Notes: generated by a model not told the origin, from the sequence alone. Positions 34,067 to 44,370 are shown, numbered from the stretch's first letter. The stretch: DNA of 62,486 nucleotides from Nostoc favosum CHAB5714 (GCF_020829495.1 NZ_JAIVFQ010000004.1:151822-214307); one strand, 5' to 3'. Made by a program: numbers and translations.

Positions 34067-35266
34067 TCATTTATTAGTCAATAAAAATTTTTCAAATTCT
34101 GCTGCTGGCAATGGACGACTAAATAGAAAGCCTTGCATATAATTACAGTTGTGTTGGCGTAAAAAAGCCAGTTCTGCTTCGGTCTCTACACCTTCAGCAA
34201 CTACATCTAAATTGAGATTGTGAGCCATTTGAATTAATGCCTTAGTAATGGCTGATTTCTGTGGATCATTAGCAACATTATGGATAAAATAACGGTCGAT
34301 TTTTAATGTGTTAATTGGTAAATTTTTCAGATATATTAAAGAAGAGTAGCCCGTTCCAAAATCATCGATCGCAATTTTTACACCCAACGATTGCAATTTG
34401 CTCATAGTAGCGATCGCACTATTTACATCTTGCATAATCATACTTTCAGTGAGTTCTAGCTCTAAGTAACGTGGTTCCAAACCATTAATATCTATAAAGT
34501 TGACTATTTTGTGAATAAAATCTGGTTGATTAAATTCAAGTACAGACAAATTTACAGCAAGCATCAGTGGATAAATTCCAATATCACGCCAGCTTTTTAT
34601 TTGTTTACACACTCTTTTTAATACCCATTTACCAAGTGGAACAATTAAACCTGTAGACTCTGCTAACGGAATAAATTCTGTTGGGTAAACCAGCCCCACT
34701 TCCGGACTTTGCCAGCGCAATAAACTTTCAGCTGCTACTATTTTTCCAGAAGCAATATCGACTATTGGTTGATAATAAATTTCAAATTCCTCAAAATTAT
34801 GTTGTTTGATAGCCCGGTATAAACTAATTTCTAATAGCTGCATTTTGGGAGACAAGTTGTTAATTACAGTCTGAGGAGATAAATACTTTTTTAAAGTAGT
34901 GTACTTTTCCAATCTGTTCATGATGGCACTTAATAACTCAGCACGAGTGAAAGGCTTAGTTATATAGTCATCAGCACCCATATTCATACCTTGGCGGAAG
35001 TCAGATTTGGCAGATTTGGCAGTGAGAAAAATGAAGGGAATTGTTGCCGTTGATGGATCTTGGCGTAACGCTGTTAGTACGCCATAACCGTCAAGTTGTG
35101 GCATCATCAGATCACAGAGAATTAAATCGGGAACTTCGGAGATAGCCAAATGTACCCCGATTCTGCCATTAGCCGCAGCAATAGTTTCAAAATCCTCAGC
35201 TTCTAAGAGATCCAAAATATTTTCACGAACTGCTTCTTCATCTTCTATTATTAAAATTTTGGGCAT
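34067..35266 (-). CDS. Response regulator with EAL domain (c-di-GMP phosphodiesterase)
   Basis: A 399-residue protein. The REC domain (1-120) has the acidic pair EDE near 8-10, phosphorylatable D in LCDLMMP and K in ITKPFT. The EAL domain (about 150-395) has AAESLLRW (ESL variant of EAL), [18 protein letters not shown] and [10 protein letters not shown], so the catalytic residues look complete. It would break down c-di-GMP on signal from an unknown histidine kinase. The neighbouring decayed sensor gene (35354) is a possible lost partner. Confidence 0.92.
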   Translation of the reverse strand: MPKILIIEDEEAVRENILDLLEAEDFETIAAANGRIGVHLAISEVPDLILCDLMMPQLDGYGVLTALRQDPSTATIPFIFLTAKSAKSDFRQGMNMGADDYITKPFTRAELLSAIMNRLEKYTTLKKYLSPQTVINNLSPKMQLLEISLYRAIKQHNFEEFEIYYQPIVDIASGKIVAAESLLRWQSPEVGLVYPTEFIPLAESTGLIVPLGKWVLKRVCKQIKSWRDIGIYPLMLAVNLSVLEFNQPDFIHKIVNFIDINGLEPRYLELELTESMIMQDVNSAIATMSKLQSLGVKIAIDDFGTGYSSLIYLKNLPINTLKIDRYFIHNVANDPQKSAITKALIQMAHNLNLDVVAEGVETEAELAFLRQHNCNYMQGFLFSRPLPAAEFEKFLLTNK

Positions 35267-35353
35267 AAATTACCTCGCTTTATATTTTATTTCTTATGCA
35301 AGAATGGCAAAAGTTTTTGTATAAAAACCCCATCTAGTTGTGGCAGATATTTT

Positions 35354-36292
35354 TTATTGATAGCTATATATCAACTTTTTAAAATTTTTTATTCCTAATC
35401 CAATGCCTAGTATATTGCCGATATTAATTGTGGGAGAAAAGGATTTTAACAACGAATGCAGTTCGTTAGCCCAAAAGCTAAGACTTTTGAGCATTTTCCA
35501 CACTTGATAGCCCGTGATAGCGACAACATTTTCCCTAATAAATGTATTACCAAAATCTGCATAACTCTTGCAGGTGTAAATTACTGCTGGACTGGAGGAG
35601 AGTAAATATTGCAGATGTTGTTGGTTAACAAGTCGCGTCCACCATCTTTTCCAATATGGACGCTCAACTACATCTTGTGGCTGTACTTCTCCCAAGTGGA
35701 GTGCTGTTTGGTTAACTTCTAGCACGATACCCTTTGTTATCAGCAACCCGATAAATTGGAAGGAACTGTTGAAGATGGGGCGAAATCGTCTTTCACTCTC
35801 ACGAAATAATACTTCTGCCTGTACACAGGAGGTACTATCCACAGAAACTCCAATCAGGCAAGGATGTTCACCTGTCGTATCTATACGTACTATAACGCGT
35901 ACTAGTAACCATTTGTACTTGAGTAGTTGGTTCTCAACGAGAATCTGATGTTTCACCTCAAAGGAACCAATACTAGTGTTACCTCTACTTTTCTCTGTTT
36001 GTTTTGCCAGTGCTTGACAGAGACTTTCAGGCATGATGAAAATGACAATGTGACCTTGGTTATCTGCAACTGATAGTAGATCAAACTGATGGCGCAACTG
36101 TAATAGCACTGAAGCTATCTCCGAAAAAGATGACACGTTTAATGTCATGACCAAGGTATGCATAACTTCAAAAATATTGGCTGTTTTCAAGCTAGTTTCT
36201 GAAGCTACAAGGATTACCATATCATGCTTGGTGAAGGACTCCACTACCTGCGAAGATGAAAAAGCTAAAACATTTTTGCCCCGTGTTTCCAT
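35354..36292 (-). pseudogene. Remnant of a CBS/PAS multi-domain sensor protein
   Basis: A 312-codon open frame made of decayed pieces. Residues about 30-85 look like a degenerate CBS domain ending in PESLCQALAKQT; ESERRFRPIFNSSFQFIGLL begins a first PAS domain; LQYLLSSSPAVIYTCKS starts a second PAS domain that breaks after GYQVWKML. Joints between pieces do not keep domain length, and no kinase or cyclase output domain remains. In intact relatives these parts belong to large hybrid histidine kinases. It may be unexpressed. Confidence 0.65.
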
Positions 36293-36677
36293 CAGTGCGA
36301 CGCCGAATAGCCCGTCGTAAACATCACATCTAATAGTCCTGTTTCCGGCACAAGCATCCGCAGCGAAGGATCAATATTGACTCTAAGCTTTGTAGCCTTA
36401 GAAGCTGAGGTAAGCTTGCATATATTTTTTCAATAGCTATTATTAAAAAATAGTTATCTAAAGCTTCTTACCTAAATATTTTCCAATATTTTGACGCCAA
36501 ACAAGTAGCAATATTTAGGATATAAACACTACAAAAAGTGTGTCAAGAATTACAAACTAGCTGATATCTAGCTACTTGGAAATTGGGTATTGGGCACTTG
36601 TACTGAGCGACTTGCCTTGAGCGAAGCCGAGGTAAGTCGAAGTATTGGGCACTGGGCATGGGAAAGAGGACAAGGAG
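36293..36677. other. Intergenic region with dispersed repeat
   Basis: No gene is seen. GCGACGCCGAATAGCCCGTC just before the decayed sensor gene (from 36299) is repeated at 57369. The rest is AT-rich, then holds a GAGCGAAGCCGAGGTAAGTC-type dispersed repeat near 36617. Confidence 0.55.
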
Positions 36678-36687
36678 AATTGGGAAC

Positions 36688-36835
36688 CTGACTTTTCACG
36701 GTATCTGGAAAACCTCACTTCTATTTCTCTCTTCCTTTAAGGAGAGAGACTTTGAATTTTCCCCCTTCCCGCCACGGGTTGGGGGTTAGGGGGTTAGGTT
36801 TTTGGTGGACTTTTCCACATAACGTGAAAAATCAG
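36688..36835. mobile_element. MITE-like element, 25-bp inverted ends and 10-bp direct repeats
   Basis: CTGACTTTTCACGGTATCTG... (36688-36712) is repeated inverted at 36811-36835 with 22 of 25 matches. The element is 148 bp and has no gene. AATTGGGAAC lies directly outside both ends (36678-36687 and 36836-36845), as expected of a target-site duplication. A transposase elsewhere would have moved it. The interior is purine/pyrimidine-biased (GGTTGGGGGTTAGGGGGTTAG). Confidence 0.75.
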
Positions 36836-36965
36836 AATTGGGAACAAGGGGGAAAGACTTGTTGCAAGTTCTCACCTCTTGTCAGCTTGTCTCCCGTGCC
36901 TCTTCTTCAAGAGCCTGCTTCAACCAAGAAATTCCTTAACCGAACGGTATTGTCTTGCCTCTTCA

Positions 36966-39851
36966 CTAAGGACGCAACTGCAACCGCCGTTCGCCGTAAC
37001 GTAATAGCCTTTCTATAGTTACAAGCCGATTTTCCCAAACTTTGACTTGATAGGAATTTGACTTAAGCTCTTGGCTCATCAATACCCGAAATTGCGACTG
37101 GAACCGAGTTAGAGAGGCTCTCGCCACTAGTAACTTGCTAGGATTCGGGGAAGCAGCAAGCTGATTTAAAGCACTGCGTAGAACTTCTGCCTGGTTGTTA
37201 AAATCTAATATTGTCTGAGTCGATCTTTGTGGTTGGTCATTTTGGAAAACAAATTTCCATTCCCGTTGCAGCGCGGTGTAACGAATGGCAGCAGTTTGAA
37301 AAGGCTGGCGGTGAGGAATCGGTTGACTTGTTGTAGATTGAATCCTACCTTGGGTGCTACTAAAGAGTTTTTGTAGATCGTTGTTAAAATTCTCTGCGGC
37401 AAAGAGTGCATAACCACTAACTGGCAAGTCCCTTACCAACTGGAGTTGATCGAATGCCCCAATTGTTGGCAAAGAAAGTAAGCGAATTCCCGGTACCAAC
37501 AATGTAGATCCCAATTGTTTAGAGGCGATCCAGGGTTGGGCCAGTCGTTGGAAGCGAGAAGTATCCAGAGCATAAGTCATGGGAACAATTAAATCTACAT
37601 CCCCCCGCCTTGCCCAATTTTCCCAGTCTTGTTGAATTTTCTGAATTCGCTCTAGTTCTGGCAAAGGAAATACTGCAACTGATAAAATCAAATTCGGTCG
37701 CTTTTGCTTTAACTGCTGTGATAATTGGGCAACAAAGCTATCAACTTGCTGGGTGCGAAATGTCGTCCACTTTTGCCACAAGTCTGGTTGGCTAGGGGAA
37801 ATATTTACTGGATCTACACCAGTAAGTTGCTGAAATTGCGCTCTTGCAGCTTTGCCATAGCCGTAGGTTCGACCTGCTGATGGGTCTTGGAAAGGGTAGC
37901 GAATGTAGTCTAGCTGTAGACCATCTACGTTATAGCGAGTGACAATTTCCTCATACAGCTTGAGTAAATACTCGCGCACTTCGGGGTTGGCTGGATCGAA
38001 GAATGGCTTAGTCTGACCAACGGGAATCATGTTGCCAAGATTATCGTAGTTTGCCCAATCGGGATGAGCCGCCAGCACTGGCCCTGGATAATCAGGATTA
38101 ACGTTGATAATCTGATTGTGACGTTGGTTGCCAGCAGCAAAAGTCCAAACCCAAGCGTGTAATTCCATGTCACGCTCATGGGCTAATTTCACCGCATCTG
38201 CCAGTGGGTCCCACCCACGAATTAATGGGTTTTGCTCTTTTGCCGCTTGGCTCGGATAAATGGTGTAGCCAGCATTAACAGTTTCAAAGAAGACGGTATT
38301 AATCCCAGCTTGAGCTAGGCGATTAAAAATCTGGACTAGTCCCGCCTTGCTACCAGCACGAACAATCGTCCCCCGATCTAACCAAACTGCCCGAATTTCT
38401 GGTTGAGCTAGTCTTTGATCAACAGGAAACTGCTGCCACAAAGTCGTTTTAGCGGTCAGCCATTGCTGACGAGCCAGAGCGTAGTTTTTTTGGGCAATCA
38501 ATAGGGGTAAGTTTTTGACAATTACCCTTACCCGTGCCAAGGCTTGCTCTTTACTCATGCCTAGCGCCCCCAGTTTAGTTGAAGCCAATTGCGTGGGTTG
38601 CTCCTTGAGAGATTGGGAGGTGTAGGCGTCCAGATGCCTAGAGGACTGCTTGTCTTCAGATGTCACTTCACCAACATTAGCCGCATCGGCTGACACTGCT
38701 AAATTAGCGCTTTCCACCCGACCTATCAGATTTTCTAGCTCTTGCTGGAGAGCGATCGCTTGGTTGTTGTCAATCGGCTCATTGGAGTTGGGTGCAACAT
38801 CCAGACGCACCGCTTGTTCTAATTGGTCTATAGCCTCTTGGGAACTTGGGGGTTTGATTGTAGGAAGCGGTTTAGGTATGGGAGCAGTGGCAGTTTTAGG
38901 AGGAGGGGATGAGGGAGATGAGGGGGATGAGGGGGATGAGGGGGATGAGGGGGATGAGGGGGATGAGGGGGATGAGGGGGATGAGGGGGATGAGGGGGAT
39001 GAGGGGGATGAGGGGGATGAGGGAGATGAGGGAGATGAACTCCTCCCCTGCTCCCTTGACGCAGCCGCCACTGTTGTCGAGCAGTTTGGGGAACCTCCTG
39101 CTACTTTTTTCATGCGATTCGATGGCGGTGGCGCTGTCAAATAGTGATTGAGAGCAGCTTTTAACCAGGCATTATCTAACCCGGCAGCTGAAGCTGTGTC
39201 TGTTCCCCAGCGCCAGCCCATAAAGGTGGAACGCTCAGTTGTCACTACTGCGGCTGGATTATCTTTGGAATTCCAAACAGCAGGAGATTCACTGCCCATA
39301 TCATTAGGAATCACAACGCCGCCGCGCACTTTGCCAAAGAGTTCAGTTTGATTTGCCCATTCTGGGATCTTAGTTTTTGTGGGTTTAATCTGTTCTGTGT
39401 CACTGAGGCTGAATCCCCAATAACCTCCCAAAAGCGATCGCAATAATTGGCGCACTCCGGGCGCTGACAGACTACCTACAGGGCCACTGGCAATCAAACG
39501 CCCTCCCTTACTCATCCATTCTTCGAGAGCGATCGCTTGGGTTGGGGTTAATGTCTCCACATTTGGCAAAAATAATACCCGGCGATCGCCCCAATCTGCC
39601 ACACTCCTTACATCATTTAGGGGAATTACACAATATTTCACCCCTATTGTCTGTAAGCGGTCAGTTATCCCTCTCCATTGATTTGCATTTTCTTGACCAT
39701 ACACTACGCTCAATACAGGTTCTTCAGTTGCCGCAGTTACTGGCAAAATACTAAAACTATTTAAAATCAAAAAGTTAAAACTTAAAATGAAGAATCCGGC
39801 TTTTTTTATTTGTAAATTTGCCTTTTTATGATATTTTTCCTGATTCTTCAC
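36966..39851 (-). CDS. Family-10-like glycosylhydrolase (GHL10) with an expanded SSP tract
   Basis: A 961-residue exported protein. A signal peptide (FFILSFNFLILNSFSILPVTAA) precedes a 200-residue N-terminal domain. A Ser-Ser-Pro tract of about 15 units follows (about 270-315), read from a GGGGATGAG-type nonamer array. The hydrolase domain (about 480-840) begins EIRAVWLDRGTIV, with INTVFFETVN, HAWVWTFAAGN and LQLDYIRYPF, as in cyanobacterial GHL10 (DUF187) proteins that may act on polysaccharides or peptidoglycan. A C-terminal helical region ends the protein. The substrate is unknown. Confidence 0.87.
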   Translation of the reverse strand: MKNQEKYHKKANLQIKKAGFFILSFNFLILNSFSILPVTAATEEPVLSVVYGQENANQWRGITDRLQTIGVKYCVIPLNDVRSVADWGDRRVLFLPNVETLTPTQAIALEEWMSKGGRLIASGPVGSLSAPGVRQLLRSLLGGYWGFSLSDTEQIKPTKTKIPEWANQTELFGKVRGGVVIPNDMGSESPAVWNSKDNPAAVVTTERSTFMGWRWGTDTASAAGLDNAWLKAALNHYLTAPPPSNRMKKVAGGSPNCSTTVAAASREQGRSSSPSSPSSPSSPSSPSSPSSPSSPSSPSSPSSPSSPSSPSSPSSPPPKTATAPIPKPLPTIKPPSSQEAIDQLEQAVRLDVAPNSNEPIDNNQAIALQQELENLIGRVESANLAVSADAANVGEVTSEDKQSSRHLDAYTSQSLKEQPTQLASTKLGALGMSKEQALARVRVIVKNLPLLIAQKNYALARQQWLTAKTTLWQQFPVDQRLAQPEIRAVWLDRGTIVRAGSKAGLVQIFNRLAQAGINTVFFETVNAGYTIYPSQAAKEQNPLIRGWDPLADAVKLAHERDMELHAWVWTFAAGNQRHNQIINVNPDYPGPVLAAHPDWANYDNLGNMIPVGQTKPFFDPANPEVREYLLKLYEEIVTRYNVDGLQLDYIRYPFQDPSAGRTYGYGKAARAQFQQLTGVDPVNISPSQPDLWQKWTTFRTQQVDSFVAQLSQQLKQKRPNLILSVAVFPLPELERIQKIQQDWENWARRGDVDLIVPMTYALDTSRFQRLAQPWIASKQLGSTLLVPGIRLLSLPTIGAFDQLQLVRDLPVSGYALFAAENFNNDLQKLFSSTQGRIQSTTSQPIPHRQPFQTAAIRYTALQREWKFVFQNDQPQRSTQTILDFNNQAEVLRSALNQLAASPNPSKLLVARASLTRFQSQFRVLMSQELKSNSYQVKVWENRLVTIERLLRYGERRLQLRP
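38905..39040. repeat. In-gene nonamer array (GGGGATGAG, about 14 copies)
   Basis: Nearly perfect tandem nonamers lie inside the glycosylhydrolase frame and code for repeated SSP. Copies at the right end differ slightly (GGAGATGAG). The same unit type occurs in spacers at 44880-44920. Length is probably unstable between strains. Confidence 0.92.
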
Positions 39852-39948
39852 TACTGACTCCTCAGCGAATTAGTTATTAGGCATTACTTCTTATTTATCA
39901 TCTAGCATAACTATAAATTACCTCCGAAAAACGACTGATCTTTGATAA

Positions 39949-41289
39949 CTAAACTTGAACAAAATTTAAAATACATGTTTTGATTAAATCTTCAACTCCT
40001 CCTAAAGGAATAATTTTTGTATTGAGTCTGCTAGCTAATTCATCAATACTCATATCATCTAAAAACACTGATTCACCATTTTTTAACATGACATTTGGTA
40101 GTAAAATACCATCACCTAAATCTTGCCCTTCTAAATTTAAAAGCAAATCATGACCAGTTAGTAATCCGGTTACACTGATAGTTTGTCCCCAATAATCACT
40201 ACATAAAGCACGCATATTGACTTCTAAACCTTCAACACAATTTAAGCGTTTCAAAATGGGTTGAAATGCTTTTTCTACGGCGTTGCCTACTATCCAAGTA
40301 AACTTTCTTTGAGGATATACTTTTGGCGGTAGTAATTCTGCTGCAACGGTGGCAAATTGCTTGATAAATAATTGAATCGAACCAACTCCGTTATCAATTT
40401 GGGGATATTCTTCATATTCAGATTCGCTGGGTAATTCCTCACCTGCAATCAAAAACCACTCATCGGCTAACCAAACAACGCTAGAACCGAGTTTTTGGCG
40501 AAATTGCCGCGAGAGCATTCGCACTTGGTAAATCACTTCTTTTGCTTTTTCCCTAGTTACAGGTATGAGTTCGTCTTCTGGAGGCCGAAACCGTGTCAAC
40601 CCAACTGGCACAACTGCTACCGATGCCACCGCAGGCACTTCACCAGTATGAAAGGACGCTAAATCTTTGAGAGTTTGTTCCAGATGTTTGCCATCATTTA
40701 TACCAGGACAAACAACTACTTGAGCATGAATTTGTAGTCGCCTTTCTTGAAACCATTTGAGTTGTTGCAAAATTTGTCCCGCACGCGGATTTTTCAGCAG
40801 TCTAATTCTTACTTCTGCCTCGGTAGCATGAACAGAAACATACAACGGAGACAAGCGCATTTGCTCAATCCGCTGCCATTCTCTTTCTGGCAAATTGGTT
40901 AGGGTAAGATAAGAGCCGTACAAAAAGCTTAGACGGTAATCGTCATCTTTTAAGTACAAACTGGTGCGCTTACCTGGTGGCTGTTGGTCGATAAAGCAAA
41001 ATGGACAGCGATTGTTGCACTGAATTAAGCCATCAAATAGGGCAGTTTCAAATTCTAGCCCTAAGTCTTGATCGTAATCTTTTTCGATTTCCAGGCTATG
41101 AGTTTTACCAGCAGCGTCTAAAACTTCTAGTTCCAAAACTTCATCAGCACACAAAAACTGATAATCAATTAAATCGCGGGGACGTGTACCATTGATTGCA
41201 ACGATCGCATCCCCAGCTTCAAAGCCAATCTCTGCGGCTATTGAGTCTGGAAGAACCTTGGTAATTCGGGCAGGATTAACGGTACTCAT
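39949..41289 (-). CDS. PDZ/radical SAM protein, TIGR03279-type (DUF512)
   Basis: A 446-residue protein from MSTVNPARITKVLP; an upstream start at 41331 would translate spacer repeat. The N-terminal PDZ-like part (VLPDSIAAEIGFEAGDAIVAING, 12-34) is followed by CNNRCPFCFIDQQPPG with radical SAM cysteines C91, C95 and C98. VSVHATEAEVR and QVVVCPGINDG are typical of this cyanobacterial family. Function is unknown; the FeS site suggests SAM radical chemistry. It is upstream of, and on the opposite side from, the glycosylhydrolase gene on the same strand. Confidence 0.88.
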   Translation of the reverse strand: MSTVNPARITKVLPDSIAAEIGFEAGDAIVAINGTRPRDLIDYQFLCADEVLELEVLDAAGKTHSLEIEKDYDQDLGLEFETALFDGLIQCNNRCPFCFIDQQPPGKRTSLYLKDDDYRLSFLYGSYLTLTNLPEREWQRIEQMRLSPLYVSVHATEAEVRIRLLKNPRAGQILQQLKWFQERRLQIHAQVVVCPGINDGKHLEQTLKDLASFHTGEVPAVASVAVVPVGLTRFRPPEDELIPVTREKAKEVIYQVRMLSRQFRQKLGSSVVWLADEWFLIAGEELPSESEYEEYPQIDNGVGSIQLFIKQFATVAAELLPPKVYPQRKFTWIVGNAVEKAFQPILKRLNCVEGLEVNMRALCSDYWGQTISVTGLLTGHDLLLNLEGQDLGDGILLPNVMLKNGESVFLDDMSIDELASRLNTKIIPLGGVEDLIKTCILNFVQV

Positions 41290-41386
41290 TGGGTATAGGG
41301 CATTGAGCATGGGGGATTGGGCATGGGGCATTAGTCATTTGCTTTGAACTAATGACTAATGACCAATGACTAACGACTATTATGAA

Positions 41387-42214
41387 TTATCCTTTCCAAC
41401 CTGCTGCGATCGCAGCTAAAATAGCGCTGCCGAATGCTAATCTATACCAAACAAAAACTAAAGTATTTTTGGTTGCTAAATACTTGATTAAGAATGCAAT
41501 TGATAGGTAGGAAAAAATCAAGGTTGAAATAATCCCTACAATTAATAGTCCAACAATGTTATCTGGCAACTGTTGGGCTTCAAATAACTTGAAGATTTTC
41601 ATACTTTTATACAGCGTTGCAATGGTAAGAGTTGGAAACCCTAATAAAAAGGAGAATTTCGCTGCTGTATCGCGTTCTAATCCTAAAAATAAGGCAGTCG
41701 TCAACGTTGATCCAGAACGAGAAACACCCGGAATTAAAGCAAGTGTTTGTCCTAATCCAACTAAAATACCATCCCGAATCTGCAATGAATTAAAATCTCG
41801 CTTGCGAGTGCCAATTTTTTCTGCCAAAGCTAGTAAAAGTGCCATGATAATTGACATTATGGCAATAATTAATGCGCTCTCCGGTAGAACGTCTTTCAAA
41901 AGAAACCCGAAAATTAAGGCAGGCATTGTTCCTACTACAATACCGACAATAATTTTCCACTCTTCACGTTGCCAGTCTTTGTCTTTTACTGCTTCAATTC
42001 CACCTTTGACAATATTAGAAATCAGCGACCAAAAATAGCCCACAATTGCTATAACGCTGCCAAATTGAATTGCATCGACAAAATCTTTAGAACCTAGTTC
42101 TTTCCAGCCAAATACCTTGGTCACAATCAGAAGATGTGCAGTGCTGCTGATTGGCAAAAACTCTGTAATACCTTGAACAATACCCAAAATAAAAGCTTGA
42201 ATAAACTCCATCAA
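41387..42214 (-). CDS. uppP: Undecaprenyl-diphosphatase UppP
   Basis: A 275-residue membrane protein with about eight helices. GIVQGITEFLPISSTAHLLI (11-30) and LGQTLALIPGVSRSGSTLTTALFLGLER (near 155-182) are the two catalytic signatures of UppP/BacA. It turns undecaprenyl diphosphate into the monophosphate carrier used in peptidoglycan and other wall synthesis, and confers bacitracin tolerance. The start may be the first or second methionine. Confidence 0.95.
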   Translation of the reverse strand: MMEFIQAFILGIVQGITEFLPISSTAHLLIVTKVFGWKELGSKDFVDAIQFGSVIAIVGYFWSLISNIVKGGIEAVKDKDWQREEWKIIVGIVVGTMPALIFGFLLKDVLPESALIIAIMSIIMALLLALAEKIGTRKRDFNSLQIRDGILVGLGQTLALIPGVSRSGSTLTTALFLGLERDTAAKFSFLLGFPTLTIATLYKSMKIFKLFEAQQLPDNIVGLLIVGIISTLIFSYLSIAFLIKYLATKNTLVFVWYRLAFGSAILAAIAAGWKG

Positions 42215-42667
42215 TTAATACCTTTTTCCTGTTGTAGACATCATTACTTGCGTGGCAATGTTAATTTATATACTTTTTGCTGCACCCGATATTATAGAAA
42301 ATTCCGCTTTACTAAATCAATAACACCATCCAAGACGCTGGCCATGTTCTTACACCCACATCAATAAGTCAACGAAATTTTGGCAATTCATCAAACTTTA
42401 ATATTTAGCGACTGATGCCATTGACTTTTTACCCATTACATTTAGCTTTCATCTCTCTGTAGTTCTTTGTAAATGCGAACTACAAAGGAGTTTTGTACAT
42501 AAGGCAACTTAAGTGAATTAGTCTGGTACAGAATGTTTTGTTTGGTTTGCGCCAGCGCTCCCCGAAATTTCAGTATAATTACAATACTCTCAGGCAATGC
42601 CCCTGGGGGGGATTTTAAAATGTGATATATTAAATAAAATAAAGTTTAGTAACAAATATTAAAAACT
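42215..42667. other. Intergenic region, no gene seen
   Basis: Spacer between divergent uppP and the DUF3120 gene. A CCCCTGGGGGGGA stretch lies at 42600. I see no RNA gene or open frame with family resemblance. Confidence 0.5.
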
Positions 42668-43447
42668 TTGATTAATAATACACTTTCCTCCTACACTGCT
42701 TCTACCCCTTCTATTGATACAGAGTTAGATTTAACTGTTACTAAGCAGAAGGGTATCAGGCAATTGGAATCTACACTATCCTTTTCTCCCTCCCTTCCCT
42801 TATCTATTTCTGCCCGACAAACTTGGTTAGTGTTTGGGGCGGCGGTATTTTTGGTAACAGTACCAGTATTTGTAGAAGCGCCAATAGTGCGATCGCTACC
42901 AAGCCTAAGTTTAGCGCTGGCAGCATTTTGGGTGTGGCTAAGTTTTACCTTAATGTCACGTCCTGCGACTTATGTATGGGGAGATTTACTCTTAGGATTT
43001 AGCTGGAGTTGGTTAGCAGGAGCTATTTACTGGGGCTGGTTACGTTGGGAACCTGCATGGCATCTGCCAGTGGAGTCTATAGGATTACCGTTTGCTTGCT
43101 GGTGTTTGGCGAAGAATTGGGGCAAGGTGGGTAACTGGTTTTATTTAGGTTCTTTACTAGGTACAGTCTTAACCGACGTATATTTCTATATAGCAGACTT
43201 GATGCCCTATTGGCGGCAAATCATGAGAGTAGATGCAGATGTAGCACCGCAAATATTACAAAATGCCCTCATGCAAGTACAAACACCTTGGGGACAAAGT
43301 TGGGCTATACTTCTGGCCTTAGTACTGTTGACAGTCGGAATTTTACCTTTAGGTCTAAAGCAAAGACACTGGTATGCTTTTAGTGGCGCAGTTTTAAGCA
43401 CAATTTTAGTAGACAGCCTATTTTTGTTAGCTGCGATCGCAGCGTGA
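42668..43447 (+). CDS. DUF3120 membrane protein
   Basis: A 259-residue protein with about seven membrane helices from residue 50 on. TWLVFGAAVFLVTVPVFVEAP, WGDLLLGFSWSWLAGAIYWGW and VGNWFYLGSLLGTVLTDVYF are typical of DUF3120, a family found in cyanobacteria and plastids whose role is unknown. The start is a TTG; the first 48 residues (Ser/Thr-rich) are poorly conserved in character, so a later start cannot be excluded. Confidence 0.8.
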   Translation: MINNTLSSYTASTPSIDTELDLTVTKQKGIRQLESTLSFSPSLPLSISARQTWLVFGAAVFLVTVPVFVEAPIVRSLPSLSLALAAFWVWLSFTLMSRPATYVWGDLLLGFSWSWLAGAIYWGWLRWEPAWHLPVESIGLPFACWCLAKNWGKVGNWFYLGSLLGTVLTDVYFYIADLMPYWRQIMRVDADVAPQILQNALMQVQTPWGQSWAILLALVLLTVGILPLGLKQRHWYAFSGAVLSTILVDSLFLLAAIAA

Positions 43448-43508
43448 AGAAGGCAGTCCCGATGAAGCAAGTTTCACAACCAAGCATGAAAGTGGTCTTT
43501 CCCCACTC

Positions 43509-43702
43509 ATATCATGTTCGCATAATTAGTTATGATTCCCATAGTCATTGCACCCCACACGCTATCCGGCTCCACGCAGGTGAACCCCAAGACCGCACTG
43601 GCTCCCCTTAATCCCCTCCCCGCAAGCAGGAGGGGAGACAAAGCGTAGCTTTGGCGGGGTGGGGTTCTTCAGGTTTAATAAGGAATCAAGCGGACATGAT
43701 AT
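43509..43702. mobile_element. MITE-like element, copy 2 (longer)
   Basis: Begins ATATCATGTTCGC and ends GCGGACATGATAT, with one mismatch between the ends. It shares the core GGGGAGACAAAGCG and GGGGTGGGGTTCTTC with copy 1 at 5070-5214, but has about 50 extra bases (43551-43605) that include the dispersed repeat CCCCAAGACCGCACTG. The second repeat has landed inside the first, showing layered insertion. Confidence 0.75.
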
Positions 43703-44028
43703 CACCACTCCCTACTCCCAACTTTCAAGTCAGGAGGCCGGAGGTTGTAATGATCCTGTAGGTTTCTCTTACCGAAACTTTTTCCAGTCCAGTCTACGGT
43801 ACATCAAAAATGATGGTGTAGATGATTAATAGGTTAAGAAATATTACATAACAGTTCATCACCATCAAGTCTTCTTGCTAGGGTTTTCGGTATTAGGTAT
43901 CGAAAGATTTAACTAGTTCCGTGTGTTTAAGTCCCCCGGTTCAATAAAAAAGCAAGTTTTGTGTTGGGGTTAAATCCCCATTACAAAACTTAATTACGAA
44001 TTACGAATTACGAATTACGAATTATTTA

Positions 44029-44142
44029 ATGTCTGGTTGGGAGCTAGAATCAGCCACGCCGAAAAGATTTCGTCTAGCTGGGAATGCTCAGGATCATGGA
44101 TGGAACCGTATTGCAGCTATGCAGGCACTCTTACCACAATGA
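44029..44142 (+). other. Possible gene fragment of 37 codons
   Basis: MSGWELESATPKRFRLAGN... to QALLPQ stop reads as plausible protein but is short, follows ATTACGA repeats and has no ribosome-binding site. It may be the C-terminal remnant of a lost gene. I do not recognise the family. Confidence 0.25.
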
Positions 44143-44370
44143 AAATTTTTGGCAAAAGTATAGTCAAACCCAGTAACGGCAAATATTGTGGATATTAATA
44201 CGCTGTATATTAGTTTCTGATGACTGCTGTGTTGATTAAGCTATCAGGTTTTGTCCTTTGTCCTTTGTCCTTGGCACTCTCACGAATGACTAATGACTAA
44301 TGACTAATGACTAATGACCACTGTTAGCTTAAAACTTTTATTTCTGTTTGATGGAGAGAGGTAGAAAATC

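Larger units (their letters stand above)
43448..44370. other. Intergenic region with inverted-repeat element and STRRs
   Basis: No intact gene. It holds the second copy of the inverted-repeat element (43509-43702), ATTACGA heptamers (43991-44022), a 37-codon frame (44029-44142), and TGACTAA heptamers (44285-44322). Confidence 0.6.

Noticed and set aside
36752..37018. Plus-strand frame of 88 codons
   Set aside because: Begins inside the MITE-like element and runs into the antisense of the glycosylhydrolase gene.
38650..39151. Frames rich in GDE or MRG repeats
   Set aside because: Antisense readings of the nonamer array inside the glycosylhydrolase gene.
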